NCBI GenBank assembly: GCA_039183535.1
Contig: JBCDBO010000007.1
Location: forward strand, 23,960 to 87,959
Direction of reading: 5' to 3'
From: JBCAXA01 sp039183535
GTDB lineage: Bacteria; Pseudomonadota; Gammaproteobacteria; Steroidobacterales; Woeseiaceae
DNA length: 64,000 nt
The notes below the pieces were generated by a model that saw only the letters and a program-made list of their open reading frames with translations, was not told where the DNA came from and made no database searches. This document shows, piece by piece, positions 63,678-64,000 of the stretch (position 1 is the first letter of the stretch; the number at the start of each line of letters is the position of its first letter). Made by a program: the position numbers and the translations under genes.

Positions 63678-64000
63678 TGCGAGGACTCCTGATCGTCGAC
63701 ATAGTCGACCACCTCTAGACCAAACCCAGAGATCGCGTGCATCTGTTTCGGCGCCGACAACACGCGCATTCTCTGAACGCCAAGCTCGCGCAATATTTGT
63801 GCACCGACACCGTAGGTTCGCAGGGCTCCTGCCGGTGCCCGGCGATCAGCAAGATCGTCACTGACCTGGCCTAGGTCGTCGATCATACGGACCAAGTCGC
63901 GTGGCGTTTGCTGACCTAATAACACGACGATGATGCCGCTCCGCTCGCGGACAATTCGGGCCATCGCATCTTTGAGTCGCCAACCGAGCGATGCATCGTC
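63674..64000 (-). CDS. ribBA: RibBA-type protein, C-terminal GTP cyclohydrolase II-like part (partial)
   Basis: 108 C-terminal residues; the start lies beyond the right edge. SLGWRLKDAMARIVRE and LRTYGVGAQILRELGVQRMRVLS match the C-terminal half of GTP cyclohydrolase II, in the RibB-RibA fusion seen ahead of ribH in gammaproteobacteria. The zinc and GTP sites are not visible, so whether this half is active is unknown. Confidence 0.85.
   Translation of the reverse strand, partial: DDASLGWRLKDAMARIVRERSGIIVVLLGQQTPRDLVRMIDDLGQVSDDLADRRAPAGALRTYGVGAQILRELGVQRMRVLSAPKQMHAISGFGLEVVDYVDDQESSQ

Overview
The window looks like a chromosomal segment of a free-living gammaproteobacterium outside the Enterobacterales. 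Evidence is the gene order: tRNA-Pro-Arg-His-Leu followed by tig-clpP-clpX-lon-hupB-ppiD, prmB-aroC-asd-fimV-truA-accD-folC-dedD-cvpA-purF, rnhA-dnaQ next to a YafS-type methyltransferase and mltD, parC-parE, and ribH-nusB-thiL-pgpA. FimV and FimX-like proteins suggest type IV pili. Two sodium or proton coupled transporters (NhaB and a DAACS-family symporter) would fit a saline habitat, but that is inference. I see no insertion sequences, prophage or CRISPR array.

Left part (1-13.6 kb): one end of an exopolysaccharide or capsule locus. On the plus strand are the tail of a glycosyltransferase, a GNAT-like protein, a DegT-family aminotransferase, a TylF-type methyltransferase, a transketolase split in two subunits and a phosphoglycosyl transferase. 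They could make and attach an unusual amino sugar. Facing them on the minus strand is a tight five-gene operon: nucleotide-sugar dehydrogenase, UDP-uronate epimerase, pgi, a Wzi-like outer-membrane protein and a long SLBB-domain export protein. A perfect -10 box preceded by two 14-base direct repeats, with no good -35, sits in front of it.

13.7-23 kb: nhaB, dnaQ, rnhA and a methyltransferase on the minus strand, mltD and fabI on the plus strand, then a dicarboxylate-type symporter and ppiD. 23-31 kb: proteostasis genes (tig, clpP, clpX, lon, hupB) bounded by tRNA genes. The tRNA-Arg(UCU) gene at 30304-30650 is split by a 270-nt group I intron, the most striking feature of the window.

31-46.3 kb: ppiA-type cyclophilin and lpxH on the plus strand, then a long minus-strand run from prmB to miaE. 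It carries chorismate, aspartate-semialdehyde, purine, folate and malonyl-CoA functions, fimV, and a serine/threonine kinase with a degenerate receiver domain. folC appears to start with CTG.

46.3-54.8 kb: Sco and PCuAC copper proteins, psd, epmA, free-methionine sulfoxide reductase, efp (minus), then a FimX-like degenerate GGDEF/EAL protein and a second, shorter FimV-like protein. 54.8-64 kb: parC and parE (minus), xseB (plus), then on the minus strand a small beta-barrel protein, a kinase with a C-terminal cyclic-nucleotide-binding-type domain, pgpA, thiL, nusB, ribH and the tail of ribBA.
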